From: Rhyacichthys aspro
Taxonomy: Eukaryota > Chordata > Actinopteri > Gobiiformes > Rhyacichthyidae
Assembly: GCA_036850595.1 (NCBI GenBank)
Contig: CM072158.1
Span: 13,717,422-13,781,421, forward strand
DNA length: 64,000 bases
Direction: 5' to 3'
Shown here: positions 1 through 11,249 of the stretch, in pieces
Layout of the letters: the number at the start of each line of letters is the position of its first letter
Numbering within the stretch: the first letter of the stretch is position 1
Position numbers and translations under genes: made by a program
Notes under the pieces: model-generated
The model's input: the letters and a program-made list of their open reading frames with translations, nothing else
Database searches by the model: none
Told to the model about the DNA's origin: nothing

Positions 1-411
1 TGGATCACTGGAGAAACCAATATTAAGTTACATATTAACATGCTTCAGAATCATATCAATCAATTTTGCATATTCTTAATACACTTATGTATATTGTGGT
101 GTTTTACTATTTTTGTATTTTCAAAAATTATGGTTTGGGTGAATTTCTGTAAAATAAGAAAATCTGATTTTCTGTATCCTTTGTGTAACTGTGCCAGAAT
201 TATAACATGTCATGTTTATATATTTACTGCCTGGAAATTTGCAAGTTGCCTACAGTATGAGACAGACAGGGAGAGACCAATGTTTGCCAAAAGTAAGTGA
301 AAACAAGAGTGAGAAGGACTGGGCCTTAAAATTCATACACTGATCCAAAACATGAAACTGGATACACAGACTTACAAGAAGAAAAGTAGCCTGTTTTATT
401 TTAGTAATTTT

Positions 412-549
412 TTTATTATTATTATTTTGAGCCTTTTTGCTCTTATTTCACAGAAGAAAGACAGCAAATGACCCAAGCCGGAATCAAACCCAGGTCTCCC
501 GAGTATGTTGTATTTGCCACAACTACCAGGTGAGCCACCAGGGCGCAAG
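412..549 (-). mobile_element. tRNA-derived SINE
   Basis: On the minus strand the element starts near 549 with a tRNA-like head containing an A-box-like TGGCTCACCTGG and a B-box-like GGTTTGATTCC. A body and a tail follow, of the form ATAAGAGCAAAAAGGCTC plus an ATA-rich 3' end. This is the layout of teleost tRNA-SINEs. The tail resembles that of the copy at 23.43 kb, suggesting one family. Confidence 0.7.
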
Positions 550-3500
550 ATAAAAATATACAAGAAATAAAAATAGAAATAATTCGATGCAGAGAGTGAT
601 TGGCCAAAGCATTTTGTCACAGGCTGAACATTTTCACTTTCATTTGGAGAAACGAACAGTTGCAGAACACGATTGAAGTGGTAGTGCATGACTTTTATTT
701 TTAAGCCAAAACACAAAAGTGACAAAATCGAGTGGAGGGAGGAGGACTCAAATGTTGTGCCAAATCAATGAACCAAATAAAACAAAACAGGGCCTAACTA
801 CGTAACTAGTCTGAACCAAAACAACAGGAAATTAAAGGCCTGGTCTGCTTATCTAAAAAGTGACTCTTACTCAAAAAATACAAGAGTGTCAACAACCAAT
901 AAACCTAGTGTGACTTAAACATAAAGTAACTACGTGTTGTAAATGTATAGGGCCCACTCACCTGCCAACCTCCCAACCACTATGTGTATCAAACACAAAG
1001 AGAGAGAGAGAGAGTGATGCTTCTTGTCTTCTCTTTTAAAGTTTTGGCTCAGGCCTTCATTGGCTAATCCTTGACCTGCAGCAGCCAATCGGTGGGTCAG
1101 ACTCCCAGGCCCCGCCCACAGCACCTGAGAGCAGACAGAGGAGCGACAGACACACCTTCTCTGCATGTAACAGTTACCCCTTTCTACTTTTTCAAAATAC
1201 TGAACTATCCCTTTAAGATTTGGGGTCATTGTCAAACCCTAAAGGAAGCCTGATTGTGCTGTAATGTTGTTGTGGCAGAAAAGACAGAAATCATCCAAGC
1301 TTTTGTTTTTGTTTTTGATTTCAGAACTTGTCTGCATCTCTTCGGGCACACGAGTGTACAGCACAACACCTACTACTATGACTCAGATTCCTCTGTCTTG
1401 CTAAAATGTTTCAGCACAGTGCCCGACAATGAGTTCTCTATGTGCCGTACACAATGTCCCACAACGTCTGCATTCACACCACAGCCCCAGTCTGGATGTA
1501 GGTGGTGTTCGTGTCTATTGTGGTGGAGGCCGGGCCTGCTGCTACAGTATTTATCGCTGTATATACTCCCATACTTCTCACGTCTCTACACTAGCTCACA
1601 CATAAACTGTTGCGCGCTTAATAGACTTGGCAAACGAACGGCTGGGGCCGAGTGCAGTAAAACAGTGCCATGAATTACCACGCTTCATATGTGGTTTATT
1701 TTACCTAGTTACGGTTTTGACAGGCAGCTCATACACATGGATTACACATCATGAAAGGGTGCGATGACTGATATTTATGCTGTTTGTTAGCATAAGCTGC
1801 GCCCTATTACAGAACACAGCGCCTTGTTTACAACTGCAGCCCCGCAATGATTTGTCGATTTGTGTCACTCCACAGTTTATCTACCAATGCAAGTTTAATG
1901 GGGGCACTATACCCTGTTTATCCTGCCAAGAGCCCCAGGGCAAGCATGTCCTATACCCCCGCTGCACTGACTGACACCATTTAACCAACTGTCCACTATT
2001 GGATTGTCCAGTAAAACCCACTCCCAAACACATTAGTACATTAAGTCAACAAATTGGGATTATTGCTCCAAACACAGCTGACAGACATTTTTAGTTCAAT
2101 CAATGTGTGCATTTCCAGTAATAAAGTAAATTAGTTTATTGTGTTTACAAGAATTCAGTCTGAAATTGAGTACGGAAATACAATACACTAATTACATATG
2201 CTGGAAAATGTGTGCAATGTAAACAAAAGAGTTGGTGTTAAAAGTGCAAATTGCAATTCCACATTCACACTTGTCCTTTTTAGCATGTGAACAGCTATGG
2301 TGCACTGCGGGAACATGCTGCAGTCTATGAACAAGCTAATGAGTGTGCTTCTTCTACGGCAGTGCTCACTTTGCACACTCTCGGACGCTGTAAGAAAACT
2401 AAAATGGCTACATCAGCTGGGTTCTGTTGAGCTATTCTTTTTTATTTTCGCAAGTTAGAGTGTTATTTTGATGCAACGCAACATCCCCATAATTTTACAT
2501 TTAAAATTGAGTTTATTTGTTAGTCTTCCTGACTGTTGTGTTGGTTACAGTTAGGAGAAGGTGAGAGTCAATACACAAAACGGTCATATCTGAAGTCAAG
2601 GCTTTCTTTTTAAATTCGTTTTTTCTGGGCTAAGAAATAAAACAAATATGTACTATGAGCTGAGCGTGGTTTAAACTGCAGTGAATGGAGTGTGACTCAG
2701 ATGTGACTAAGCAGTTATGTTATCAGACAATGGGCTTTGTGTATTTATTCTACCAGTCACTTGGTGTGTGTGATGTTGACCACCGTTGACCTCACACAGT
2801 TGGTCATGCAGAATGCTCCATAGAAGAGAACCCTTGCATTTAAACATAGAATTGTCAATGTAGTGTGATGAAATAAAAAGTGAATATTCAAAAACAAAGA
2901 CATATCATTTTGATGTTAGTATTTAGAACCACACTAATGGCATGATAAACCTTTAACCTTTGGTTTTGGTGTATTTTGGAGGCGGGAACAATCCTCAGCT
3001 TAATTTAGTCCTTTGCTGTGATTTCTATTCCATTCCATTCCATTCCATTCCATTCTATTCTATTCTATTCTGTTCTATTCTATTCTATTCTATTCTAAAC
3101 CCTACATTACATTCTATTCTGTTCTGTTCACATTATACAAGGCGCACTTACACTTACCACTTTAGCCAATTCCTTGTAACCTCAGTAACAGAAAACGTCT
3201 CTGAATGCAGAAAGAAGTTATATTTCTAAAGCGAACAAGATATGCGTATGAATGTACTTAAGAGACTGCAGTTTCCTATAGACAGTCACTATAAACTCTA
3301 CCTGCCAGGCGCTTCTTTCGACCTTTTATGCTACAATAAAAGAATGTAATTCCCTCCATAAGGGCAAACCTCTCTGGATGAAACTCTGAGCCAGTGCAAG
3401 GCTTATCTTTACTGTGACAAAGCTGCTCGATCAAACTTTATTGACACTGTAACCTGGCAAGAGTGCAAACAGAAGAATTACAAACATCCACAACCAAGCT

Positions 3501-4099
3501 GACTGATCTGCGTCTATCTGTTTTCCTGAAGTTCTTTGCCACAAACGAACTACAATATTCATCCTTGGTTGAAAATAATGATAATAAAAAAAAAAGTTGT
3601 ATGCATTTTTTGTATATCTCATTACGAGCCGTGTCCGACCTTCATCTTTACCTGCAGCGTGCATAAAATCCCTCTAGTGTTCCTTTAATTTGCCTTAAGG
3701 GAACAACGGCACATGTAAAGTGTTCAAAAGTGTGTTTATATTGATTCAATGCAGGCTTTATTTCCTGCGCTACCTGTATAATATTCCATATCATTCCCAT
3801 AATATTCCCCGTGGGACTAAAGCCTTATCAGCCCCAGCCGTGATCATTTCTCACTTTATATTTATCTTCTGCCTATTACTCGAGGATTCATGGCTCTTTG
3901 ATGTGCACTTTGTAAACCCTATAGAGACGAACATAAAATAACTACAACGACCTTTCTTTGGAGTGAAGAGGAACATTATAAAGCAGGTATTGTGTTTGGA
4001 CAAATGTATAATAACTGTATTATGCTGATCATGTGACCCACTAAGATTAGTTTTTTCAGTAGATTAATAACATTTTCTTTCACATGCTTTTATGTCCTT
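550..4099. other. Intergenic, no gene seen
   Basis: Holds an (AG)n run near 1000-1014, a short CpG-richer piece at 1060-1150, the pentanucleotide array, and mixed-composition segments at about 3230-3430 and 3700-3910 that could be regulatory. ORFs are short and lack recognisable content. Confidence 0.6.
3022..3132 (+). repeat. ATTCC/ATTCT pentanucleotide array
   Basis: About five ATTCC units followed by about ten ATTCT units (one ATTCTG variant), pure to about 3096, then interrupted and resumed at 3110-3130. GAATG-type satellite on the other strand. Confidence 0.95.
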
Positions 4100-4337
4100 T
4101 TATATCAATTTGGTCAGTGGCTCTACTTCCAAGTTGTAAGCATAAAAGTTTAGTTCTTTAGGATCCCCAGTAACTGTTGCCTTGACAATGGCTACTCTAT
4201 CAAAATCTGACAAGATCTGAACGTAACAAGATTTCTCGTCTTGTGATATCAGCATAATGGAGTGTGAGGGTGAAATGAGTATTGAAGATGCCTCAAGATG
4301 CACTTCTAAATCATCCATTGGGCAACATTTTGGTTTT
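4100..4337 (-). CDS. Candidate terminal coding exon of an unrecognised gene or pseudogene
   Basis: On the minus strand a pyrimidine-rich tract ending in CAG abuts 4337. From there a frame stays open for 78 codons to TAA at 4100-4102. The translated segment is protein-like: mixed hydrophobic/polar, no low complexity, probably beta-rich, with two Cys near the start (KPKCCPMDDLE) and ELNFYAYNLEVEP near the end. The frame joins in phase with the exon candidate at 5289-5382. I do not recognise the protein family. No good AATAAA follows closely, and the segment could be an old gene fragment or chance. A LINE remnant lies in the presumed upstream intron. Confidence 0.3.
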
Positions 4338-4494
4338 CTGGTGGAAATAAGAAACGGGTAAAACCATATATAAACAATACCATACACTGTCTCTAACATG
4401 AGCACTGTTTAAAGTCACATCCATATTCTGATGAGGTTGTTTTTTCCTCTGAAAGTTGAACATGAACTAATTGTAATTACAATAGACTGTAGTT

Positions 4495-4650
4495 CACTGT
4501 CTTGGTAAGTTTCTTTACTGATGATTTTGTCATCAGCATACTGTACAACACAGCCTTGCTATGATCTAAGAAAAACAGAGAGGGCGAAACAACTACCCTG
4601 AGGCACCCCGCTTTGAGATTCTGTGCAAAACTGCCGTGGTCCTGGAGACA
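4495..4650 (-). mobile_element. Decayed LINE reverse-transcriptase fragment
   Basis: The minus strand translates to SGVPQGS, a hydrophobic stretch, an in-frame stop, then VVQYADDKIIS. These match the VPQG and YADD catalytic motifs of non-LTR reverse transcriptases in the right order and spacing. It is short, broken by a stop and missing the rest of the ORF, so it is a dead remnant. Clade not assigned. Confidence 0.65.
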
Positions 4651-4829
4651 TTGAAAGTGTTCAAACTGATTTGGGGGGGGTAAATCATAGATGATAAATA
4701 TAAAATGCATCAGGAAACTCACCACATTTTAAAAAATACTGATGAGACAAAGACACACAGCTCCTTTTTAGCCAGTTAGAAGCATGTTTTTTTCATGTAA
4801 AACGGAAAAATTAGGTCAAAAGAACACAA

Positions 4830-4975
4830 AAGAGGACATGTTAATGCATGGTCTGACTGACATTGCTATATTATTTTGAAGTGACAGCAGTATAATTTGG
4901 AGTATGATGTGAATAAGGTCATACTATGCTACACGTGGCTCTCTGTGATGTGAGGATCTATAATCGATAAAAAAA
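4830..4975. repeat. Local noncoding duplication A, copy 1
   Basis: Two anchors are shared with copy 2 near 6.09-6.22 kb, in the same order and orientation: AGGACA..TGTTAATGC.TGGTC, then GAATAAGGTCATACTA followed by ACACGTG.CT. Anchor spacing is 72 bp here and 66 bp in copy 2. The second core holds AGGTCA (nuclear-receptor half site) and CACGTG (E-box). It lies between the two candidate exons at 4.1 and 5.3 kb. Confidence 0.7.
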
Positions 4976-5288
4976 AAAAAAAACAGAAGCAGGGAAGAAT
5001 GTATGCCGTCATTGGTTAAGTGCTTCTTTTATGTGATATTATGACCAATATAATCTTTCTGACATTACCTGTTGAGATTATTGTGGTATCTCTAACAGCG
5101 ATGTCATACTGTAACTGTATATTCTGTGCCTTTTACTGCAGTACATGGCCTTCGGTTAAACATTTAAAAAAAAGAAACAAACTTTGTGCCACTACACAAA
5201 CAGTTAGTGTGAATTGGATCAGTTTGAATAGTTTGACAGAAAAATCCACTTTGGCTTCAGCGTCGTATTTGAAACTGAATCACTTCAC

Positions 5289-5382
5289 GTCAAACCTTGT
5301 AAGAGTTTTATCGCTTTCAACAGTTTAATGCTGTTTGTGGGAACAATCCGCAGGCCATCAGGATCAATACACTTCACCGCAA
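5289..5382 (-). CDS. Candidate internal coding exon upstream of 4100-4337
   Basis: The minus strand shows an acceptor (pyrimidine run, then TTTTAG) before 5382 and a GTGAAG donor after 5289. The 94-nt interval is open in one frame and contains AVKCIDPDGLRIVP and a basic/hydrophobic helix-like stretch. With this donor, two bases carry over and the next candidate exon supplies the third, keeping frame. An alternative donor five bases earlier would break the frame. No further upstream exon was found before the sox4 3' UTR, so the gene, if real, is incomplete here or a relic. Confidence 0.27.
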
Positions 5383-6084
5383 CTAAAACTTGAACGAAAG
5401 GAAACGTAATGCAGTCAAGGGAAATAAACAATACGTTCAAGAGTTTCCAGAAACTGAATACAAACTTCTGCACACACTTCAATTAAATAATATAGCAGGT
5501 CAAATCAGCTTTGTTTTCACAGAATGTTAATGCTCCACGGGGAAAAATACAACGGCTGTGTGACTCTAGACGGATTGACTGATTTGACTTCTATTATATT
5601 TTTAGTCAATACAATGTCCTGTTTCATTCGGTGCATGTCAGTAGCATCATATTTTATCACTTGAGAAATTTTAAGAAAACTAGCAGTACTTTCAACTATT
5701 GCTATAAGTTTAGCCGAAACAGGTAAGGGTCTATGTACTCTTAATCATACACAGGGGGTAGAACATGCTGCAAATGGATCTGTATCTATGAGGAAAGTGA
5801 TTTTTTTTTCTCTCAAATTACTCTCTCTGTATACAAAAGTCAATACAACAGTTGCATAGAAGATAAAGAATTTTGTCCAATAACTGGAAAGTTGTCCTCC
5901 TCTGTTCAGAACATAATTTGTCATCCACCCTGACTTGCCTCAAGCATGTTTGTAAGAGTGAGTGTGTAATTGAGTGTTAACTGTAAACTTTTTAGGAATA
6001 GAGTTTATAAATGATATTCTAAAAACAATCACACCTTAATAATACTGCTGAAATACATCCTGTTTGAAGAAAAGAGCATTGTGC

Positions 6085-6220
6085 AAACAGAAGGACACCT
6101 GTTAATGCCTGGTCAGAACTAAATGATTGTAAAGGGTGCATTCAACTGTAGCTTCAATGCAATATGAATAAGGTCATACTACACGTGACTAGAAGAGATA
6201 CAAGAAGATCAATAATGTAC
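6085..6220. repeat. Local noncoding duplication A, copy 2
   Basis: Copy of 4830-4975, offset about 1,257 bp. The identical run GAATAAGGTCATACTA occurs here without the four-base insert that separates it from ACACGTG in copy 1. Sequence outside the two anchors is diverged. Confidence 0.7.
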
Positions 6221-6959
6221 TCTGAAGATGACAACAGCATCTTAGCTGAAGTACAGCGCGTAGAGTCTGCTCATGTGCTTTTCAGATAATGACATGACGA
6301 CTCCAGCTGACTATTGCTCGCTTGTTTTTATTTATGTATTTATTTATGTTCACTGGGAATACAAAAGCCTTCTTGGTTGTTTTTATTGCTTGCCCACTTA
6401 AGGACTAAAGAAGACAAATGCTGCTGGAAACTGTTTCAACTCAACAAATGCCTAATACATTCTGGTGCAAATTACTGTTACTGTTATAGATATGTTTTCT
6501 CACGAGATGATGGCATACCTCTTAGTGGAATTGCTGCTGAATCAGGTGCACTTTGAAACAGGAGTTATTCTTTCTTTGTCATGTCATTTGAACAATTCTG
6601 TTATTTCAGGTAAAACGTTAAATAGTGCTGCTTTGACAGATTGTTAATGTAAGTGTGAATAAAGCTTTATACCATCTTTTTGGCGCTGGTCGAGTCTCCA
6701 TTTCTACATAATTTTCTCTTTAGTTCTTTAATTGAAATCTCTAACGACACTCCCAAACCTTAAAGAGCCGCACACTCTAGACATTCAACTATCCTTTTGA
6801 AGTGTGCTCAAAAGAAGTCAGGCCACATACTGTATAATTATGCGCATATTTGCCTGATTGTAAACACTTTCTGGTTAAATGGCGTTCCAATCATCCGTGA
6901 AGGTCAAGTCTAGGCCTCTTGTGCGTGTTTGCACTCACATATGTGTCACTATGTGGGTC

Positions 6960-7660
6960 AGCGTGCGTACACGTGCGTCCTTTCATCTCCCAATCCCGAT
7001 CGGACGGCGGCGCCTGATTGGCCGCAGACGGGTACACCTCGGCGCACTATTTCCTGTGTGATGTGTGGCTTATTGCAGACATCTGTGGGCCGCAATAGGT
7101 CTGTCTCCACGTCTTTGGGATGGTGTGTGTAATGACCATGCCTTATCTTTCTCATTACCCAGACGCCGAGATGTCAGAGGCAAGCTGGAGACGACCCTTC
7201 CCTCCTGACAGAGAGAGAGGGATGGAAATAATTACCAATGTCTCTTGTGGAATAGGCCGTAAATTGATACACACTAAATACTGTACCTTTGGGGTCTGGT
7301 TTGGCAAGTGTGTGTGTGTGTGTGTGTGTGTTTCGTCAGATGTACGAGACAAATGAATGCATCCAGAAGGAATTAATTGGATTTGGGGAGCGGTCGTGTG
7401 CACGGTCCACCAGGACAGACAAACACCCCCACGTCCCCACCCCCGCCCTCCATTTTGAACACACACCCCTTTTAAACCCCTCCCGTCCGCCTTTATTCCA
7501 GTCATGCCTTGCAGAAATGTCTGACGGACCCCCCCTTCTTCTTTTCACCCGCCCCGGCCCCCAGTGGATCGGTCGGTGTGTCCCTTATCCCCACACACAC
7601 TCGTAGACGACTCCCCTGGCGGATTTGTAGCCACCGCCCCCCTACCCCACCCCTCTCACT
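6960..7660. promoter_or_regulatory. GC-rich promoter-like patch downstream of sox4
   Basis: The stretch has a CpG cluster with two ATTGG (inverted CCAAT) or CCAAT-like motifs around 6990-7050, a GT microsatellite at 7308-7331, and long C-rich runs at 7415-7650. Overlapping ORFs on both strands are low complexity and not convincing. A promoter for a noncoding transcript is possible; the human SOX4 region has such transcripts downstream. Confidence 0.3.
7308..7331 (+). repeat. (GT)n microsatellite
   Basis: About twelve GT dinucleotides within the GC-rich promoter-like patch. Confidence 0.95.
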
Positions 7661-8274
7661 CTCTTGGATACAGTGTTTCCATGGCAGCCACGTTTTCTGC
7701 ACGTGGAAAATCACACGGAGTAAAAAAAAAAAGAAAAAGAAAAAAACGAGGCAGAGGCAGACCACTCCCATCGATCCGCCGCATGGCACAGCATCGATTC
7801 AGTCTGCACCTACAGCAAACACATATTCACAAGCCAAACACCTGAGTCTGCACCGGGGAATGTGAGGATAAATAAAAAGTGGCTTGTGGTCATGGTTATA
7901 ATTATATTATACTCTGAAACAGTCAAATCATGCTTAGTGTGGTTTAAATGTAATAAAATAGACTGAGATGTGCCATGTAATGTGTCCATAATACTACATG
8001 TGTACTACTATGCACTATAGAAAGATGTGTGTACTAATGTTCAATGCTTTGGAGAGATCTATGGGATTCCCTTTATTGCCACGTGATTCAATACAGACAA
8101 TGGAAAACATCCTAAGTAACTTTTAACTGAGTATTTGTTGATGAATGGTCTGGGAGTTTAAAAAAAGCCCATGTTTCTGTCCCATTGTGTAAGGAGTCTA
8201 ACAGTGTAGAAATAAAATTCTCAGCAGTGAGGATGAGTGCTCATGTCTAATGGAAAAAGACACCACTTTGTACT

Positions 8275-10051
8275 TTTCAGTTCCAGCTGATTTTATTTCC
8301 TTCTTGGAAGAAAAGAAAAACAAATAAAAAACTGAACAACAATCTGTACAGAGGTCTGAGAGGCAGTGATTGACCCAAACATTGGCTGGTTTTTAGAGCA
8401 ATAAACATCAACAAAATGATATTGGCATGATTGGACAAAACATGTTCATACACAGCATATTGCACAAATGAGAAAAGAAAAAAAGGACAATAGAAAAAGA
8501 TGGTTGAGGGGCTTTTCTTTTCAAAAATAAAAAAAAGTAGTAGAAGAAGAAACTCCTGGACCACAATCATCTTCAACATGTCCAAAGATGGCTGTCCTAG
8601 TGCCTGTCGTTGATCATACATAAAACACACAATCTTTGCTTATAGTACAGTCAGTTTACATAAATATCTTCATGTTATTATTCTTTTAAAAATCTTAAAC
8701 ACAACAGCTATAGCTACATATACCTGAATCTGAAATACAAATGCTATTTGCCATGCCATAATATAGGAAAACAATTAGCCTGCTATACTTAACCAACAGG
8801 TACAGAAAGGTTAAATACTATTTTTTGATGCAATTTGCGCAATAACAGATGAAGCACTTCATACAACTCCCTCCCTCCAAGTCTAGGCAAAGTGGAATGA
8901 GTGTGAAATTCATCCAGTGGTTTTTTAAATAAAACTTATCTTGATAAAAAATAAAAGAAAAAGAAAAGCACACAGAGGTATTAGCTCTATCCAAAAAACA
9001 GTGACTCTCTGGGGTCTGCGCAAATAGTGGCCACTCAGTGATGGTGGCCTCTGTTTATTGGCTGGTGAAACATGGGAGTCACTGCGCCGTTAAGAAGCAT
9101 GTGGGTAAATACTGTAAACACTGTGTGAGGTCAGATTGTGCCAAACAAACCCCTTTCTCTGCGACACCAATGTAGATCCAATGTCTACCCACTCGCTGGA
9201 AACCCCCTTTCTATATATTTTGTACAAAAATACAAGTAGAAAATCATGACACACTCAACATCTCCTTAAAAGTGAGAGACATTTTTGAATTAAATAAGAT
9301 ACACTTCTAGCCCTTCCTTCCTCCTGCGCTGGATACAGACAGGTGTATGTGCACAAACACAAACAAGACCTGTACGAGAACAATACTTCTATGTATAAAA
9401 AGGTTTGGCCGGTATAAATACATCGATATAAAAAGAAACGTCGTCTGACACAGAGGAACTACAAAGTTGAAGCACTAGGCAGAAAGGATGCGCGTCAGGG
9501 GGAGGGGGGGAGCATTGGTCCTGAATTGTGCACTGAGTGTTTCAAAAGATTCAGAATACAAGGGCTTCTGAAGTTTGGAATCAGTCTAAAAGTCCTGCCG
9601 TTGAAAGAGAAGCTGGTGATAGTGAATTGTGTCCTGTATATGGTCACACAAATGCGTAAAATTACGCAGCAATGAACATTTACAAACAAAATCCTCCCGT
9701 TTATCATGCGTGTTGTTTGGAGGAAAAAAACACCTGAATAGCAACTTGATGGTCAATGTGAATTGCCTATACCTTTTTGAAAACAACATGACTTACTTGC
9801 TCCGAGCCAAATGTAACATCAATGTTCATCAAAAAAGTTCACCGCGGGTTGCGTCTCACTGCGCTCTGCTGCTCTACATTCACAAATGCAAACTAAGCAT
9901 TTACTTCTCCCCCCTTTTTTTCCCCTCTCGCTGTCTGTCTGCTCTGCGCGTGCCCGTCTGTCCATGAGTGTGGGCGCGTACCTTCTTCACCGCTGCTCCC
10001 TTTTATTTAGTGAACGAAAATCGGACACCTGTCTTTTTCTAAGAAGAAGTG
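8275..10051 (-). other. Probable sox4 3' UTR
   Basis: This AT-rich stretch directly follows the sox4 stop codon. The minus strand carries AATAAA at 10002-10007, 9054-9059 and 8292-8297. The last is followed by a G/T-rich downstream stretch and is the best distal polyadenylation signal, giving a 3' UTR of about 1.8 kb, in line with the long UTRs of vertebrate SoxC genes. Short minus-strand ORFs here have no recognisable content. The end point is inferred from the signal alone; transcript data would be needed to fix it. Confidence 0.55.
8292..8297 (-). terminator. Candidate distal sox4 polyadenylation signal
   Basis: Canonical AATAAA on the minus strand, with a G/T-rich element about 30 nt downstream (around 8255-8265). 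It is the last good signal before the sequence changes character. Proximal alternatives are at 9054-9059 and 10002-10007. Confidence 0.45.
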
Positions 10052-11104
10052 TCAGTAGGTGAACACGAGGTTGGAGATGGTGGACTCCAGCCAGTCTCCT
10101 GAGATCAGCTCGCTCACTTCGGGGGTGCAGTAGTCGGGGAAGTCAAAGTGAGAGCCGGCCCCGCACTCCCCGAAGCTCCAGTCTAAGTCCCGGTCCAGCT
10201 CCGCGTCCGAGAAGCCCATGCCGCCTCCACTTCCTCCTAAAGACATGGCTTCAAACGCGCCCGGGCTCGGGTTGATCTCCAGCCGCTCGTCTTCAAACTC
10301 CTCGTCCGATGATGACACGGAGGAGGACGAGTGAGAGGCAGACGGCGTGGGAGACGAGGCGCGTGCGTACCTGGAGGAAGAGGAGGATGAGGAGTCGCTC
10401 GTGGCCGGGCTGTGCTCCTCGTAAAGGCTGAACGGGTCGCTGGACTCCGCGGAGCTGCTCAGAGTAGGGCTGGCAGGGACTCCCGCTGATGGGCTTAGCT
10501 CCGCGCTGCGTCTCGCCTTGTCTGGGATCTGTCTAGACCCAGACGTGGATCTAGACTTGAAGAGGGATTGGTGGTCGCCTGGAGACGCGTAGTCCTGTCC
10601 CGGCTGCTTCTGCTTGCTGTGCGTCCTGCTCGCCGCTGACGGTGACGCTTTAGACGCGGAGCTTCTCTTACTCACGCTGGCTTTCCTCTCCCCGCTCTTC
10701 TCCTGCTTCCCGCCGCCAGACTTGACCTTCTTCCTGGGCCGGTACTTGTAGTCTGGGTAGTCGGCCATGTGTTTGAGCCGTAGCCGCTCTGCCTCGCGGA
10801 TAAACGGGATCTTGTCCGTGTCTTTGAGCAGCTTCCAACGCTTGCCCAGGCGCTTGGAGATCTCCGCGTTGTGCATGTCCGGCGACTGCTCCATAATCTT
10901 TCTCCTCTCGATTTGGGACCAGACCATAAAAGCGTTCATGGGTCGTTTGATGTGTCCCGTCGGCGTCTTGCACCACGCTAAGTCGCTGCTCCTGTCCGCA
11001 GAGGAAGGGGACTCTGGAGTGGGAGACGCGTCCATCTCCAAGTCCATGTCTCCCGTGTCTGTGGAGTCTCTGTCGCTGTCTGTGAGGCTCATGTGCTGCA
11101 CCAT
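10052..11104 (-). CDS. sox4: SoxC HMG-box transcription factor Sox4, single exon
   Basis: Nuclear DNA-binding transcription factor of the SoxC group, known in vertebrates for roles in neural, cardiac and progenitor development. The 350-residue protein has an acidic Ser/Thr-rich N-terminus (1-45), an HMG box at about 51-128 with the RPMNAFMVW signature at 54-62 and basic segments at both box ends (about 53-69 and 119-128, likely nuclear localisation), a basic Ser/Lys linker, a Ser-rich stretch (about 236-266), an acidic patch (267-276) and the SoxC C-terminal transactivation domain (about 318-350, ending SNLVFTY). Sox4 is favoured over Sox11 by WSQIERRK and KLLKD in the box, KKVKSG after it, DPFSLYEE at 223-230, and EVSELISGDWLESTISNLVF at the tail. 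Start choice: the frame is open 10 codons further, but the first codon there is GTG, preceded by a stop; the ATG at 11104 has A at -3 and G at +4 and gives the family-typical MVQ start. Human SOX4 is longer (glycine/alanine expansions), so this is compact. No introns or frame breaks. Paralog a or b not resolved. Confidence 0.97.
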   Translation of the reverse strand: MVQHMSLTDSDRDSTDTGDMDLEMDASPTPESPSSADRSSDLAWCKTPTGHIKRPMNAFMVWSQIERRKIMEQSPDMHNAEISKRLGKRWKLLKDTDKIPFIREAERLRLKHMADYPDYKYRPRKKVKSGGGKQEKSGERKASVSKRSSASKASPSAASRTHSKQKQPGQDYASPGDHQSLFKSRSTSGSRQIPDKARRSAELSPSAGVPASPTLSSSAESSDPFSLYEEHSPATSDSSSSSSSRYARASSPTPSASHSSSSVSSSDEEFEDERLEINPSPGAFEAMSLGGSGGGMGFSDAELDRDLDWSFGECGAGSHFDFPDYCTPEVSELISGDWLESTISNLVFTY

Positions 11105-11190
11105 GTTGGAAAAAAAAGTTAAAGATTTGCTCACTTAAGATAGTTCAGTTCTCTCTTTCAAAGTTCTGTCAAGAATTGTTTTCCTCTCTC

Positions 11191-11216
11191 TTCTTCTTCT
11201 TCTTCTTCTTCTTCTC
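11191..11216 (-). repeat. (CTT)n / (GAA)n repeat in sox4 5' UTR
   Basis: About eight CTT triplets on the plus strand, so the sox4 leader would carry a GAA purine tract about 90-110 nt before the ATG. Likely length-polymorphic. Confidence 0.85.
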
Positions 11217-11249
11217 CTCCTCAAAAAATGTAATCCGTGTCTTGGTCTT

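Noticed and set aside
528..545. CTCF motif (CCACCAGGGCGC)
   Set aside because: Lacks two of the core G residues and lies inside the SINE head.
7509..7865. 118-codon ORF in the GC-rich patch
   Set aside because: Runs through poly-C and poly-A tracts, with competing frames on both strands and low-complexity product.
10052..11104. Identity as sox11 or sox12
   Set aside because: Box residues (WSQIERRK, KLLKD), KKVKSG and the tail EVSELISGDWLESTISNLVF fit Sox4; Sox11 has WSKIERRK, KMLKD and a long acidic run missing here.
11105..11134. N-terminal extension of sox4 by 10 codons
   Set aside because: The extension begins with GTG, not ATG, directly after a stop. The ATG at 11104 has a good initiation context and gives the family start MVQ.
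10767..11138. 123-codon antisense ORF over sox4, and a 102-codon ORF in another frame (10668-10976)
   Set aside because: Shadows of the GC-rich HMG-box coding frame, with no independent features.
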